A stretch of DNA of 64,000 nucleotides from an uncultured Dehalococcoidia bacterium (GCA_951812795.1 OX638325.1:2545141-2609140); one strand, 5' to 3'. Shown: positions 45,228 through 53,179, counted from the stretch's first letter. Translations and numbers: made by a program. Notes: generated by a model from the sequence alone, not told the origin.

Positions 45228-45818
45228 CTACGGAATCTGCTCGAGTAGATCCTCACAGTTTTCGATCGACTGCTTGCTTTCGAGGCCTTCACACATCATG
45301 ATCATGTTGCCGACAACTACATAGTCCCAGTAACGCGGGGAGTAGGCGCATCCAGAGTGCGGCGTGTCGGCGTCGCGGCTGCATCGTCGACGGTCGTTGG
45401 CACCTTCTTCCCAGATAATGTCATCGCCGATCACCACCGCGTCGTCACCAGTGACATGTTCGACGTATGGGATGCCTTCGTCCAATAGCGTTTGGTGATC
45501 AGGGTAGAAGCGCACCTCGTAGTCCAAGCGGTTGTAGATCACCCTCCAAGCCGCATCCGCGCCCGGTAGTTCTTCGACGTCGTAATCTTTGTTGGCCTTC
45601 ACCCCAGCCGCCTTCAAGTCGTCGATCGTATAGGTACCGTCGGCACTTTTGATACGGGGATCACCACCACTGCCTTCCGCTGGTGCTCCGCCATCAGCAT
45701 CACCGCCGCCAGTGTCAGAACCGCAGGCCACTGTCGCTCCTATCGCCACCAATATCGTCAACACGAAGCCCAGTAAGAGGACGAATGAAGGCCGAAGTAA
45801 TTGGGCGGAGTATGACAT
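45228..45818 (-). CDS. Paralogous lipoprotein 7 of the ExRxYxxH array
   Basis: A 196-residue protein with an N-terminal signal ending GATVAC (C32) and a glycine/aspartate/alanine linker. The domain reads YTIDDLKAAGVKANKDYDVEELPGA, then YEVRFYPDH, then a cysteine pair inside RRRCSRDADTPHSGC, and YVVVGNMIMMCEG with the terminal C-x11-C. The extra cysteine pair is shared with members 5 and 6 only. It begins 27 bases beyond the stop of member 6. Function unknown. Confidence 0.8.
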   Translation of the reverse strand: MSYSAQLLRPSFVLLLGFVLTILVAIGATVACGSDTGGGDADGGAPAEGSGGDPRIKSADGTYTIDDLKAAGVKANKDYDVEELPGADAAWRVIYNRLDYEVRFYPDHQTLLDEGIPYVEHVTGDDAVVIGDDIIWEEGANDRRRCSRDADTPHSGCAYSPRYWDYVVVGNMIMMCEGLESKQSIENCEDLLEQIP

Positions 45819-45845
45819 ATTGACCTCGATGGTGGGGCGGATCCT

Positions 45846-46526
45846 CTATTGCAGGGCCGCGTAAAGAGCTTCGCAATTCTCCAACGCCGCAGCAGAATCC
45901 CTGCCTTGGCATAGTAGCACCAAATTGCCGGCGACCACGTAATCGCCATATTTTGCGATGTTGCATCTGCCGGAATGGTGCGATCCACGCGTGTTCGCCG
46001 CACATGCACGCCTTTGGATAAGTCCTTCATCCCAACGCTGCGTCGCACTTGCAATCACTGCATCCGGTCCCGTAGCCTCGTTCGCGAAGTCCACGCCGAC
46101 CGTCATCGCGGTTTCGTGGTCTGGATAGAAGCGGGCTTCGTACTCTCGACGATCGTACGGATCAGGACCGAAGAACCCGTAAATCGCGTTCTCAGCACCT
46201 TTCAAACCCTTAACGTCGTAACTCTTATTCAGTTTGAAGTTGGCCAACGCCTCGAAATCGCTGTCAGAGTATTTGCCTTCGGCGGACATAATGGTGATCT
46301 GCCGTTCCAACTTCGGTTCCTGTACGGCGGCTACCGGAGCCGCCGTCGCGGTTGCGGGCACTGCCGTTGCCCGCCCGACGATCTCGTAGCCGTCACGACT
46401 CATGGCATCTTGTGAGCCGACATTGCCACAGGCAATTGAAAGCATCACACAGCAAAGAATCGCCGCGCCGATGACGCTTCGTCGAAAGTAAGAAATGGGC
46501 CGTTGCGATGCCCGGGCCGATCTCAC
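45846..46526 (-). CDS. Paralogous lipoprotein 6 of the ExRxYxxH array
   Basis: At 226 residues this is the longest member. A basic N-terminus and hydrophobic core end at SIAC (C33). The linker includes a PATATAAPVAA stretch. The domain has YGFFGPDPYDRREYEARFYPDH split as array motif, an ANEATGPDAVIA block, an internal cysteine pair C-x12-C (in RRACAANTRGSHHSGRC) and YVVAGNLVLLCQG with the terminal C-x11-C. It is very close in sequence to member 5, whose stop its start overlaps by ATGA. Confidence 0.8.
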   Translation of the reverse strand: MRSARASQRPISYFRRSVIGAAILCCVMLSIACGNVGSQDAMSRDGYEIVGRATAVPATATAAPVAAVQEPKLERQITIMSAEGKYSDSDFEALANFKLNKSYDVKGLKGAENAIYGFFGPDPYDRREYEARFYPDHETAMTVGVDFANEATGPDAVIASATQRWDEGLIQRRACAANTRGSHHSGRCNIAKYGDYVVAGNLVLLCQGRDSAAALENCEALYAALQ

Positions 46527-47173
46527 TGAGATTGCAGAGCTTCTATCAGCGCATCGCAGTTGTCCAGCGACGTCTCAGAGTCTTTGCCTTGGCATAGCAG
46601 CACCAAATTGCCGGCTACGACGTAGTCGCCATACTTGGCGTTGTCGCATTTCCCGGAATGGTGCGAACCGCGCGTGTTTCCTGAACATGCTCGGCGCTGG
46701 ACCAAACCCTCGTCCCAACGTTGGATGTCCTTGGCGATTACCGCATCCGGGCCGGTCGCTTCATTGGCGAAATCGACACCGATGGTGATCGCAGTCTCAT
46801 GATCCGGGTAGAAACGCGCTTCGAACTCTTGGCGGTCGTAGGGGTCTGGGCCAAAGAAACCGTAAACGGCGGATGTTGCTTCGTCTAGGGTTTCACCATC
46901 TTCTTCACCTTCGACCTTGTAGTTCTTGCTCTTCTTGAAGTTAGGGGTGTTGATGAGGTCATCCTCGGTAAAGACCGCATCCGTCGAAACGATTTCGACG
47001 CCCGGTGGCCCAGTCGCTACTTCTTCAACTGCCGCCGCCGGCGCTCCACCGCCGCTACTGTCTTCGTCTTCGGTATCGGCGCTGCCGCAGGCAATGGCGA
47101 ACGCGAAGGCGGATATCAACAGGACAAACCCGAACTTACGTAGTCCGAGCCGGGTAAATCTTCGCAGGATCAT
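46523..47173 (-). CDS. Paralogous lipoprotein 5 of the ExRxYxxH array
   Basis: A 216-residue protein with signal peptide ending FAIAC (C29) and an acidic/serine/glycine linker. It shares long stretches with member 6, such as YGFFGPDPYDR, FEARFYPDH, GVDFANEATGPDAVIA and the internal cysteine pair of GNTRGSHHSGKC. The terminal pair is C-x11-C. It follows a 145-base AT-rich gap after member 4, which may hold a promoter, so members 5, 6 and 7 may form their own transcript. No function is known. Confidence 0.8.
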   Translation of the reverse strand: MILRRFTRLGLRKFGFVLLISAFAFAIACGSADTEDEDSSGGGAPAAAVEEVATGPPGVEIVSTDAVFTEDDLINTPNFKKSKNYKVEGEEDGETLDEATSAVYGFFGPDPYDRQEFEARFYPDHETAITIGVDFANEATGPDAVIAKDIQRWDEGLVQRRACSGNTRGSHHSGKCDNAKYGDYVVAGNLVLLCQGKDSETSLDNCDALIEALQSQ

Positions 47174-47318
47174 CTCTTCATGCTCCTAATCGTGGACAAT
47201 TGCCGCGGCCCACCTGACGCGGTTGAATGACACTTCACGATATATGTCTAAATATGTTATCAACTCGACAACTCGCAAGCGAAGGGCGTACCCGATTGTC
47301 GGCAAGCCCAATGAACGT

Positions 47319-47873
47319 CTATTGAGCAGTCGCATCCAACGCATTGACAAGGCTGGAGCATCGCTCGGCGCCTTGTTCGGAATCTCGACCTTCGCACAGG
47401 GCGATCATATTGCCGTAGACGACGAAATCGCCGTATCGAGGCGTGGGGGAGGCGCGCGTGTGGACTATCGTCCGACGGTCCCTCAATCCTTCGTTGTAGC
47501 GCGCGAAATCGGGGTCGATTACCGCTTCGGGCCCCGCTCCTTCTTTGGCATACGACAGTCCTGAGCGCACGGCTTCATCGTGCGAGGAATAAAACCGGAC
47601 TTCGAACTGGACCGCCGAACCGTCCACCTTCCAGAAGAACAGCGAAACCCCAGTTGCTTCCGGCAGACCCTCAATCTTGTAGTCTTTCGAGTGCTTCAGT
47701 CCCGCAGACTCAAAGTCCTCGATCGCGAATGCACGATCGGACGGCTTCACGATCTGGGTCGCCGGACCAGTGTCCTCAGGCTCGGAATATTCCTCCGTGA
47801 CCGACGATTCGCCACATGCAAATGCGAACAGCGACAAGGGAATAAGCGCTGAAACTACGAATCCGGCTCTCAT
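47319..47873 (-). CDS. Paralogous lipoprotein 4 of the ExRxYxxH array
   Basis: A 184-residue protein; signal peptide ends FAFAC (C20). The domain reads FAIEDFESAGLKHSKDYKIEGLPEATG, FEVRFYSSH, YNEGLRDRRT, YGDFVVYGNMIALCEG and the C-x11-C pair. It lacks the internal cysteine pair of members 5-7. Its ATG overlaps the stop of member 3 by four bases. The gene forms the end of the 49571-47319 set of four. Confidence 0.8.
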   Translation of the reverse strand: MRAGFVVSALIPLSLFAFACGESSVTEEYSEPEDTGPATQIVKPSDRAFAIEDFESAGLKHSKDYKIEGLPEATGVSLFFWKVDGSAVQFEVRFYSSHDEAVRSGLSYAKEGAGPEAVIDPDFARYNEGLRDRRTIVHTRASPTPRYGDFVVYGNMIALCEGRDSEQGAERCSSLVNALDATAQ

Positions 47874-48418
47874 TGACTATCGAGCGCCTCGATCAGCGCG
47901 GAACATCGATCCCATCCCTCAGCATCGTCCTTGCCTTCACATAGAACGACCATGTTGCCGTAAATCCCGTATGCACCGTACTTCGGTTTCAGCACTGAAT
48001 TTGGGTATTTGAAAACCTTCCTGCGATCTCGAATCCCTTCCTTGTACACCGCGACATCCTCATCGATAATGGCATCTTCGCCGCTCCCTTCTTCCGCCGG
48101 GGCAGTGCCCAACGTCACCGCGTCCTCATGCGTCTCGTAAAATCGGGCCTCGTATTCGACGGCCACGTTGTCCACACGCCAAAACAAAAGACCCGCCTCA
48201 ACTCCGCCCGGCAGCGTCGAAACGTCGTATTCCTTACCTGACTTCATGCCAAGAACTACCAAATCGGCACTCGACAAACCCGCCGCACGGTCGAAGATCC
48301 GGGTGTCGCTCGCAACATCGTTGCTAACCGAATCTCCAGCTGTACTCTCGCTAGACCCGCACCCGACCGCCAATACAGCAACCCCAAATAACGCTGTTGC
48401 AATTAACAAAGTCCTCAT
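47870..48418 (-). CDS. Paralogous lipoprotein 3 of the ExRxYxxH array
   Basis: A 182-residue protein; signal peptide ends VLAVGC (C20). The domain has LVVLGMKSGKEYDVSTLPGGVEAG, then YEARFYETH, EEGSGEDAIIDEDVAVYKEG, RDRRKVF and YGIYGNMVVLCEG with the terminal C-x11-C. It is most similar to member 2 (DVSTLPGGV and FWRxDNVAV in both). Overlaps both neighbours by ATGA. Confidence 0.8.
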   Translation of the reverse strand: MRTLLIATALFGVAVLAVGCGSSESTAGDSVSNDVASDTRIFDRAAGLSSADLVVLGMKSGKEYDVSTLPGGVEAGLLFWRVDNVAVEYEARFYETHEDAVTLGTAPAEEGSGEDAIIDEDVAVYKEGIRDRRKVFKYPNSVLKPKYGAYGIYGNMVVLCEGKDDAEGWDRCSALIEALDSQ

Positions 48419-48978
48419 CGGTTCTCAAGCTCTTGTATTACCGCCGAACACTGGTTCCATGCCGTTACATCGTCCTTACCTTCACAAAGCAAAACCATGT
48501 TGGCGTAGATTGCGTACGTACCGTATCTCGGTCTTGGAGTGCCCCGGAAATCGAAGACTGTGCGACGGTCTCTGACACCTTCTTTGTACACCGCGTCGCG
48601 CTCATCGAGGATTGCGTCTGCGCCGCTACCTTCTTCCGCCGGAGCGATCCCGAGTTCGAGCGCTTGCGAATGTGATTCGTAGAAACGAGCCTCGAACTGA
48701 ACCGCAACGTTGTCGATTCGCCAGAAGAACACCCCCGACGAGACGCCGCCGGGCAGGGTCGAGACGTCGTACTTCTTGCCCGATTTTAAACCCACCGATA
48801 CCAGATTGTCGCTATTCAACACCGCCGGGCGATCAAATATCCGGGATTCCGCATTGTTAATGTTCGACGTGTCGCCAGTTTCGTTTTCACCGTTGCCAGC
48901 GCTATCGCCACCGTCGCTTCCGCAGGCCACTGATACGAAGGCGAAAAGGCAGGATGTCAAAACCAGAAACCGGAACAT
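48415..48978 (-). CDS. Paralogous lipoprotein 2 of the ExRxYxxH array
   Basis: ATG 48978, with AAGGAAG just upstream, gives a 187-residue protein; the longer frame to 49065 would run into the gene before and lacks a signal peptide start. Signal peptide ends FVSVAC (C19). The domain includes DVSTLPGGVSSG, FEARFYESH, AEEGSGADAILDERDAVYKEG, VRDRRTVF and YAIYANMVLLCEG with C-x11-C. The conserved G-N is A-N here. It begins five bases after the stop of member 1. Confidence 0.8.
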   Translation of the reverse strand: MFRFLVLTSCLFAFVSVACGSDGGDSAGNGENETGDTSNINNAESRIFDRPAVLNSDNLVSVGLKSGKKYDVSTLPGGVSSGVFFWRIDNVAVQFEARFYESHSQALELGIAPAEEGSGADAILDERDAVYKEGVRDRRTVFDFRGTPRPRYGTYAIYANMVLLCEGKDDVTAWNQCSAVIQELENR

Positions 48979-48983
48979 CTTCC

Positions 48984-49571
48984 TTATTGTCCAGATGTTT
49001 CTTCGAGAGCGTTCGCCAACAGTTCGCATCGTTCCAAGGCTTGTTCGCCAGCGGCGCCTCCACACAGCATGATCACATTACCGTATATCGCGTAACCGCC
49101 GTAGCGTGGTCCAACGCCACTGCGTGCCCCGCCGCCGACGCCAGAGCCAACAATCATTCGACGGTCTTTGACGCCCTCTTTGTACGTCGCATCATCATCG
49201 TTCAACACGGCGTCGGCACCGGAACCCTCCTCCGCCAAATCGGTGCCAAGTTCGACCGCGTCGGAGTGATTTTCGTAGAAACGGACCTCGTAATCGATCG
49301 GGTCGCCCGAAGGGATGCGCCAGAAACCGAATATCGCCGCCGTCGCTCCGGACAACCCTTCCAAGTCGTAACTTCGCGACTTCTTGAACCCGATCTCGTC
49401 CAGATCCTCGGGCGAGAACGAGGTCTGCACATCCATCACTTGTTGAAAACCGACGTCAGCAGATTCGCTTCCGGCGCCTTCGTCAGTTCCACAAGCCGAC
49501 AACAACCCCACTGCGGCAACCAATCCGGCAATCGCGGTGTAGATCGAAAATTCACGAAGGTCGATACGCAT
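48984..49571 (-). CDS. Paralogous lipoprotein 1 of the ExRxYxxH array
   Basis: The first gene of the leftward set; 195 residues from ATG 49571, which lies about ten bases after AGGAGA. Signal peptide ends GLLSAC (C27). The domain reads FSPEDLDEIGFKKSRSYDLEGLSGA, IFGFWRIPSG, YEVRFYENH, AEEGSGADAVL, YKEGVKDRRM, and YAIYGNVIMLCGG with terminal C-x11-C. A glycine-rich insert (GSGVGGGARSGVG) stands where members 5-7 have a cysteine-bounded insert. A good promoter lies directly upstream. No known family. Confidence 0.8.
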   Translation of the reverse strand: MRIDLREFSIYTAIAGLVAAVGLLSACGTDEGAGSESADVGFQQVMDVQTSFSPEDLDEIGFKKSRSYDLEGLSGATAAIFGFWRIPSGDPIDYEVRFYENHSDAVELGTDLAEEGSGADAVLNDDDATYKEGVKDRRMIVGSGVGGGARSGVGPRYGGYAIYGNVIMLCGGAAGEQALERCELLANALEETSGQ

Positions 49572-49601
49572 AAAGCCGAAATCTCCTGTCAACCTCTGTG
49601 A

Positions 49602-49629
49602 ATGATACCGAAAATCGCAGTTTTAACAA
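49602..49629 (-). promoter_or_regulatory. Candidate promoter of the leftward lipoprotein set
   Basis: On the minus strand TTGTTA (49629-49624) and TATCAT (49607-49602) are separated by 16 bases. Both fit a housekeeping sigma factor. The predicted transcript would begin about 25-30 bases before the ATG at 49571 and include its AGGAGA site. Confidence 0.5.
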
Positions 49630-49712
49630 GCGTCGAAGACGAGGACGCCGATTGCCGAGATGCATCAGCTACCCGAGGACGCGATCAAATCTCGGTTATA
49701 GAATCGTGGCGT

Positions 49713-49787
49713 GGGGCTGTAGCTCAGTGGGAGAGCGCCTGCTTTGCAAGCAGGAAGTCACGGGTTCGAATCCCGTCAGCTCCACCA
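49713..49787 (+). tRNA. tRNA-Ala (anticodon TGC)
   Basis: The acceptor stem GGGGCTG (49713-49719) pairs with CAGCTCC (49777-49783), including the G3-U70 pair that identifies alanine tRNA. The anticodon arm is CCTGC-TTTGCAA-GCAGG with anticodon TGC. The T-arm contains GGTTCGAATCC. The discriminator is A, and CCA is encoded (49785-49787). All arms are intact. The 255 bases that follow contain no gene I can support. Confidence 0.97.
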
Positions 49788-50042
49788 CAATTCACTGTTG
49801 AAAGAACCGGCCTTGGGATTGAAACGTCCTCGTAGCCCTTGTTTGGATCTTTTTCGTTGGTTCCGGAGGGCGGCACCGTGTCGTCGGTTTCACGGAGCCT
49901 TGCGATCGCAGGGACTAGGGCCGCGCTCGATCCTGCTTCGACGTATTCTGTCGGGGCGCTCCGCCGCGCAAGCGTTGCGAACTGAATGGGAAGCGCGAAA
50001 TTCAGCACGATGCTGACATTGGACAGGCGCTACGATGAAACG

Positions 50043-50365
50043 ATGGCGGAAGAACGCAGAAAGAAAATTGGACGTTAATTTACAACCCACTAAGCGACAA
50101 ACTCACCGCGATTATCACCCGTCAAGGCGTAGAAAATCTTACTGGTCGAACGCAGGTGCCGTGCGAAGTGTCGTTGGCGTTTCAGATCGAAGGGTTGGGC
50201 GAAACGTACTACGTCGAGGATGTGGTACAACAATGGTCCGGCGGTAGCATATCCCAAGATGAACTTGGCCGACGATTGCGCAGTCTGAGGCGTGGTATCG
50301 ACCGCATTCTGGTGCCCTTGGGAATAGGTCAATCACTGTATTCAGTGTTTGACCAAACCGGATAG
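50043..50365 (+). pseudogene. Small hypothetical gene with a single-base frameshift
   Basis: ATG 50043 begins MAEERRKK and would stop at 50078. Shifting back one base at the run of four A (50064-50067) continues as NWTLIYNPLSDKL and then an uninterrupted protein-like frame to TAG 50365, including RQGVENLTG, FQIEGLGETYYVEDVVQQW and LGRRLRSLRRGIDRILVPLG. The joined product would be about 107 residues. One lost A explains it; ribosomal slippage at the A run is possible but less likely. GTG 50156 could start a 69-residue remainder. No family recognised. Confidence 0.45.
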
Positions 50366-50684
50366 TTCGGGGATCCATTCGCCGGACGCTGCCGAAAAGC
50401 AATCCGGAAGACAGAGCCGCGAAGGCAAGCAATAGACGACCATCGCCTCGGCATTTCTCCATCGAACGAGGGCGCTTGGCGACGCGGCGGTTTTCGCAAC
50501 CATCGAGGTTAGAGCGGGAGACGTGCAGGTCACCGGTTCGCGAGGACTGTACCCTTGACGTTAAAGGGAATGGGACAACATAGCACCGCAAGGAGTAATC
50601 CGACCCACCCAAACGGATGGTGGGGTTTTGGCAATGATTCGCCTAGCCGATTCAGATGATCGCAAATTAACTTGAGGTCTTGAG
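50366..50684. other. Gene-free stretch
   Basis: I see no convincing gene, repeat or RNA here. Near the right end CCCACC and GGTGGG could form a weak stem followed by GTTTT, but it is short and its strand relation to a gene is unclear. Confidence 0.4.
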
Positions 50685-51173
50685 ATGAATGCGAAACCAT
50701 TCGTGGTCGGGACGCAATCACTGCTGATCAAAGATTTAGTGGCTGCTTACACGGTCTCCGGTCAAAGGCTGGAGGCCGCTGAGACGGTCCAAGCAGTGGC
50801 ACGTCTTCCATACTGCCTTTACATCCCAAGCACTCGGTATGTTTTCAAATTCCCGGGCGATGGCGAGCTAGTCGGTGTGGTTCCGCAAAAGGTTTGGACT
50901 GAGAGATCCCAAGGCTCAATCACCACAGAAACCGAGCTCGTGGTGCCCGACGAACCTGTATATCTCGCCGCGACCGACATTGTCACTGACTGGATGGGCC
51001 AACCGGAGGCGGTTTCGGGAGAACTGCATGTCCGTAATATCGAGTTCGACCGCGACCCTAATGGCTATTTTCGGTACACTCGCTTGACCGTCGAATTTGA
51101 TTGGCGAGTGCCCGGTGGTTTTGACCCAATCGAGGAAAGGAATGTTGGCGCGACCGAAGAAGGCGAGCGTTGA
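50685..51173 (+). CDS. Hypothetical protein
   Basis: A 162-residue protein from ATG 50685, with GAGG about ten bases upstream. No signal peptide or membrane helix. The sequence looks β-rich, with YCLYIPSTRYVFKFPG, ELHVRNIEFDRDPNGYF and TRLTVEFDWRVPGG, suggesting a compact sandwich-like domain. It stops three bases before the GTG of the next (interrupted) gene, so the two were probably co-expressed. I do not recognise the family. Confidence 0.6.
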   Translation: MNAKPFVVGTQSLLIKDLVAAYTVSGQRLEAAETVQAVARLPYCLYIPSTRYVFKFPGDGELVGVVPQKVWTERSQGSITTETELVVPDEPVYLAATDIVTDWMGQPEAVSGELHVRNIEFDRDPNGYFRYTRLTVEFDWRVPGGFDPIEERNVGATEEGER

Positions 51174-51176
51174 GTT

Positions 51177-51868
51177 GTGTCCGAGATATCGACGATGGCA
51201 CTATCATTCGTGAATTTTTTCGTCGACGTATATAGGGCTGTTACCGATGACGTGTATCTAGAGCGTATTCCTGAGCTGGTCGTCGAGGATATCCGTATCG
51301 GCGTCCACGATGATTGCAGCATACGCAAGCACGAGAAATATCCCGGCGGGCCATACACCTACAAATGCGGTTTTCACCCGAACAGATTTGGTATGCACGG
51401 GATCAGACCGGCTATGGTCAGCAAGCCGAAAGAAGTGGTCGATGTCTTCCGGTCCTCGTTGGAAAGCGGTTTCCGCCCCCGGTTGACGAACTCCTTCGAC
51501 AAAACGCATTGGCCGCATTGGAACGGCACGATGTAAAGCTGGCCGTGATTGAAAGCTTCATATCGTTGGAAGTGGACGTCGAACGGTTTTACCAGGACCG
51601 GCTCTCCGAAACTATGACATCAACCGAGATCGAACGATTACTAGCAACTGGAATTTACTGGAGACTCATCGTGCGCCTCAAAGAGTTGTTTCGAGAATGT
51701 TGCGGAAAAGCGATTCCAGATATAGACAATTACTTATGGTCCGATTGGACCAGACGGCATCAGCAACGCCACGGTATCGTCCATCGAAATATAGATCCTT
51801 CCGAGGACGACGCGCGGGATATCCTTCGTCTGAACGAGTCCGTCAAAAGGGCAATGGAAACACTCTGA
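51177..51868 (+). pseudogene. HEPN-like protein gene interrupted by a one-base loss
   Basis: The frame from GTG 51177 (MSEISTMALSFVNFFVDVY) runs to about 51480, then must shift one base at a run of five C (51476-51480). Restoring one C joins SSLESGFRPP to VDELLRQNALAAL and a clean frame to TGA 51868, about 230 residues in total. The C-terminal part is helical and carries RHGIVH, an R-x4-H motif in the sequence context RRHQQRHGIVHRN, as in HEPN-fold proteins, many of which are RNases in defence or toxin systems. HEPN membership is inferred from this motif and helicity only. The change could be real or a homopolymer error. Confidence 0.5.
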
Positions 51869-51878
51869 GGGGCTTTTC

Positions 51879-52187
51879 GTGGTCGCGAAATTGGCACTGC
51901 CTCCGTTCAATTCGGCCTGCGCCAAAATCCTTAACAGGCTACGGGATGTCGAAAACGAGACAACGGAGCAGTCGGCGTCGAAGATTCTGCAGTGGACCAT
52001 TCGATGTAGCGAACGGAACGCGATGCACCGCCGAGATGCTCAACGCTTCGTCGACTTCCAACTTCGAGGTCAGTGCCTACGGAAACAGCATCACGCACCG
52101 CGCCGACTGGGGCGCATGGTCGGCGAACCTAGACACGGCCACGAATGCAGCGAACGCGGACTATCCGATGGTTTCAGATCAGCTTAA
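51879..52187 (+). CDS. Hypothetical protein, possibly a fragment
   Basis: From GTG 51879, behind GAGGGGC, a frame of 102 codons begins MVAKLALPPFNSACAKILNRL and looks protein-like for about 45 residues (helical, VENETTEQSASKILQWTI). After about 52010 another frame looks more coding (CTAEMLNASSTSNFEVSAYG and ADWGAW). A frameshift inside is therefore likely, and the true extent is uncertain. No family recognised. Confidence 0.3.
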   Translation: MVAKLALPPFNSACAKILNRLRDVENETTEQSASKILQWTIRCSERNAMHRRDAQRFVDFQLRGQCLRKQHHAPRRLGRMVGEPRHGHECSERGLSDGFRSA

Positions 52188-52205
52188 TACGGATACGAAA
52201 CGTCC

Positions 52206-52550
52206 ATGTCCGAATACGCTGAACACGCCAACAACGAGAGATTCGTCCGCGTCCAACTCGAATGAGCCGAAACCGTCAGAAACGTCAACGAGATCGTACA
52301 AGTCCCCGGTTTCGAAGTCTTATTCGGTCCGTCATATCGTTCCCAATTCCTGAACTACCCCGGACGCGCTGACGCCCCTAAGTTCGCCAAGCCATGGACA
52401 CCGTCTTCACCACCATCGCTGCTGCGGATAAAGTCTCCGGCTCCGCCGGCAACGCCCAAACTATCCAACACAACGTCAACCAAGGCGTAGCCTGCCACTA
52501 CAATCACCTAATCTCCCTCCTAGCATCCGCAGCCTATAGTTTCTTGGGCA
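52206..52550 (+). pseudogene. Remnant of an HpcH/HpaI-type aldolase (C-terminal half)
   Basis: The frame MSEYAEHANNERFVRVQLE (52206) meets a TGA at 52263, then continues as AETVRNVNEIVQVPGFEVLFGPS. After a frame change near 52390 it goes on with MDTVFTTIAAADKVSGSAGN and YNHLISLLASAAYSFLG. YAEHANNE, the V-Q-x-E strand and the VPGxxVLFxGPxDLS-like strand are typical of HpcH/HpaI aldolases (2-keto-3-deoxy sugar acid or similar lyases). The N-terminal half with the catalytic region is not visible. It is clearly non-functional. Confidence 0.55.
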
Positions 52551-52592
52551 ATGTGAGCCGCGGATTCTCAATCGAGATCTTTGCAAAAGTAC

Positions 52593-52645
52593 GTCATTCC
52601 GGTAAAAACCGACGCTTCAGCGGACGGAATGTCCAACCAGAGGGG
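52593..52645. repeat. 53-base dispersed repeat, copy 2
   Basis: Same length and order as 27709-27761 (GTCATTCCGG, then CGCTTCAGCGGACGGAA, then CCAGAGGGG), differing at a few positions. It follows directly on the aldolase remnant. Confidence 0.75.
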
Positions 52646-52729
52646 TTGGGCCAGCAAGGTCTTCCCAAACTGTCGCCCGAACAGTCGACGATCTCTGGCT
52701 GATGCCATCGGTGGGTATAGACTGTACAC

Positions 52730-53179
52730 GTGTTGAAAATTAGCAACATGTTGTCCGTCGTGATGGCTTGGGCCGCCCACTTACTAGCGTGGGCAGCAAG
52801 CATCTGGCTCGCCTTCGGACCCATTTACCAAGGCGTATCTTTCTCAGGCGTAGAGGGAAGTTCAGAACCATCATCATCAACTCTCAATCCCGAGGATTGG
52901 ACACACTACACAGAAACGCTGATCGAAGCCAACGGTCTCCAGGTAGTCCCTGTTCTGATCATCCCGTTACTAATGACTGGGATCATAGTCTTGACGGTCC
53001 ATCGCGCCGACATTGGTACTGTGTGGCGAATAGTGCTGATCTGGGGCCTCGCCTTAGCCCTCTTTGGACTCTGCTATATCACCCTTTTATCTATCGGTAC
53101 CCTATACCTGCCCGCAACACTCGCTCTCTTCATCACAGCAGTCATAGGCTCGATAGCCAAGATCACCGCACAACGATAA
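52730..53179 (+). CDS. Hypothetical four-helix membrane protein
   Basis: A 149-residue frame from GTG 52730; ATG 52748 (MLSVVMAWAAHLL) is an alternative start. Four hydrophobic stretches are visible: about 10-28, 75-89, 100-118 and 122-140. A polar loop of about 40 residues (FSGVEGSSEPSSSTLNPEDW) lies between the first two and should be outside the membrane. No conserved motif and no recognisable family. Its neighbours are decayed genes and repeats, so its role is open. Confidence 0.55.
   Translation: MLKISNMLSVVMAWAAHLLAWAASIWLAFGPIYQGVSFSGVEGSSEPSSSTLNPEDWTHYTETLIEANGLQVVPVLIIPLLMTGIIVLTVHRADIGTVWRIVLIWGLALALFGLCYITLLSIGTLYLPATLALFITAVIGSIAKITAQR

Noticed and set aside
49602..49835. A 77-codon frame crossing the tRNA gene
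   Set aside because: The frame translates the tRNA-Ala itself (the VAQWESACF-type string is a known artefact of tRNA translation) and has no support as a protein.
50366..50684. Weak stem CCCACC/GGTGGG followed by GTTTT as a terminator
   Set aside because: The stem is short, has a nearby mismatch and is not placed behind an intact gene on that strand.
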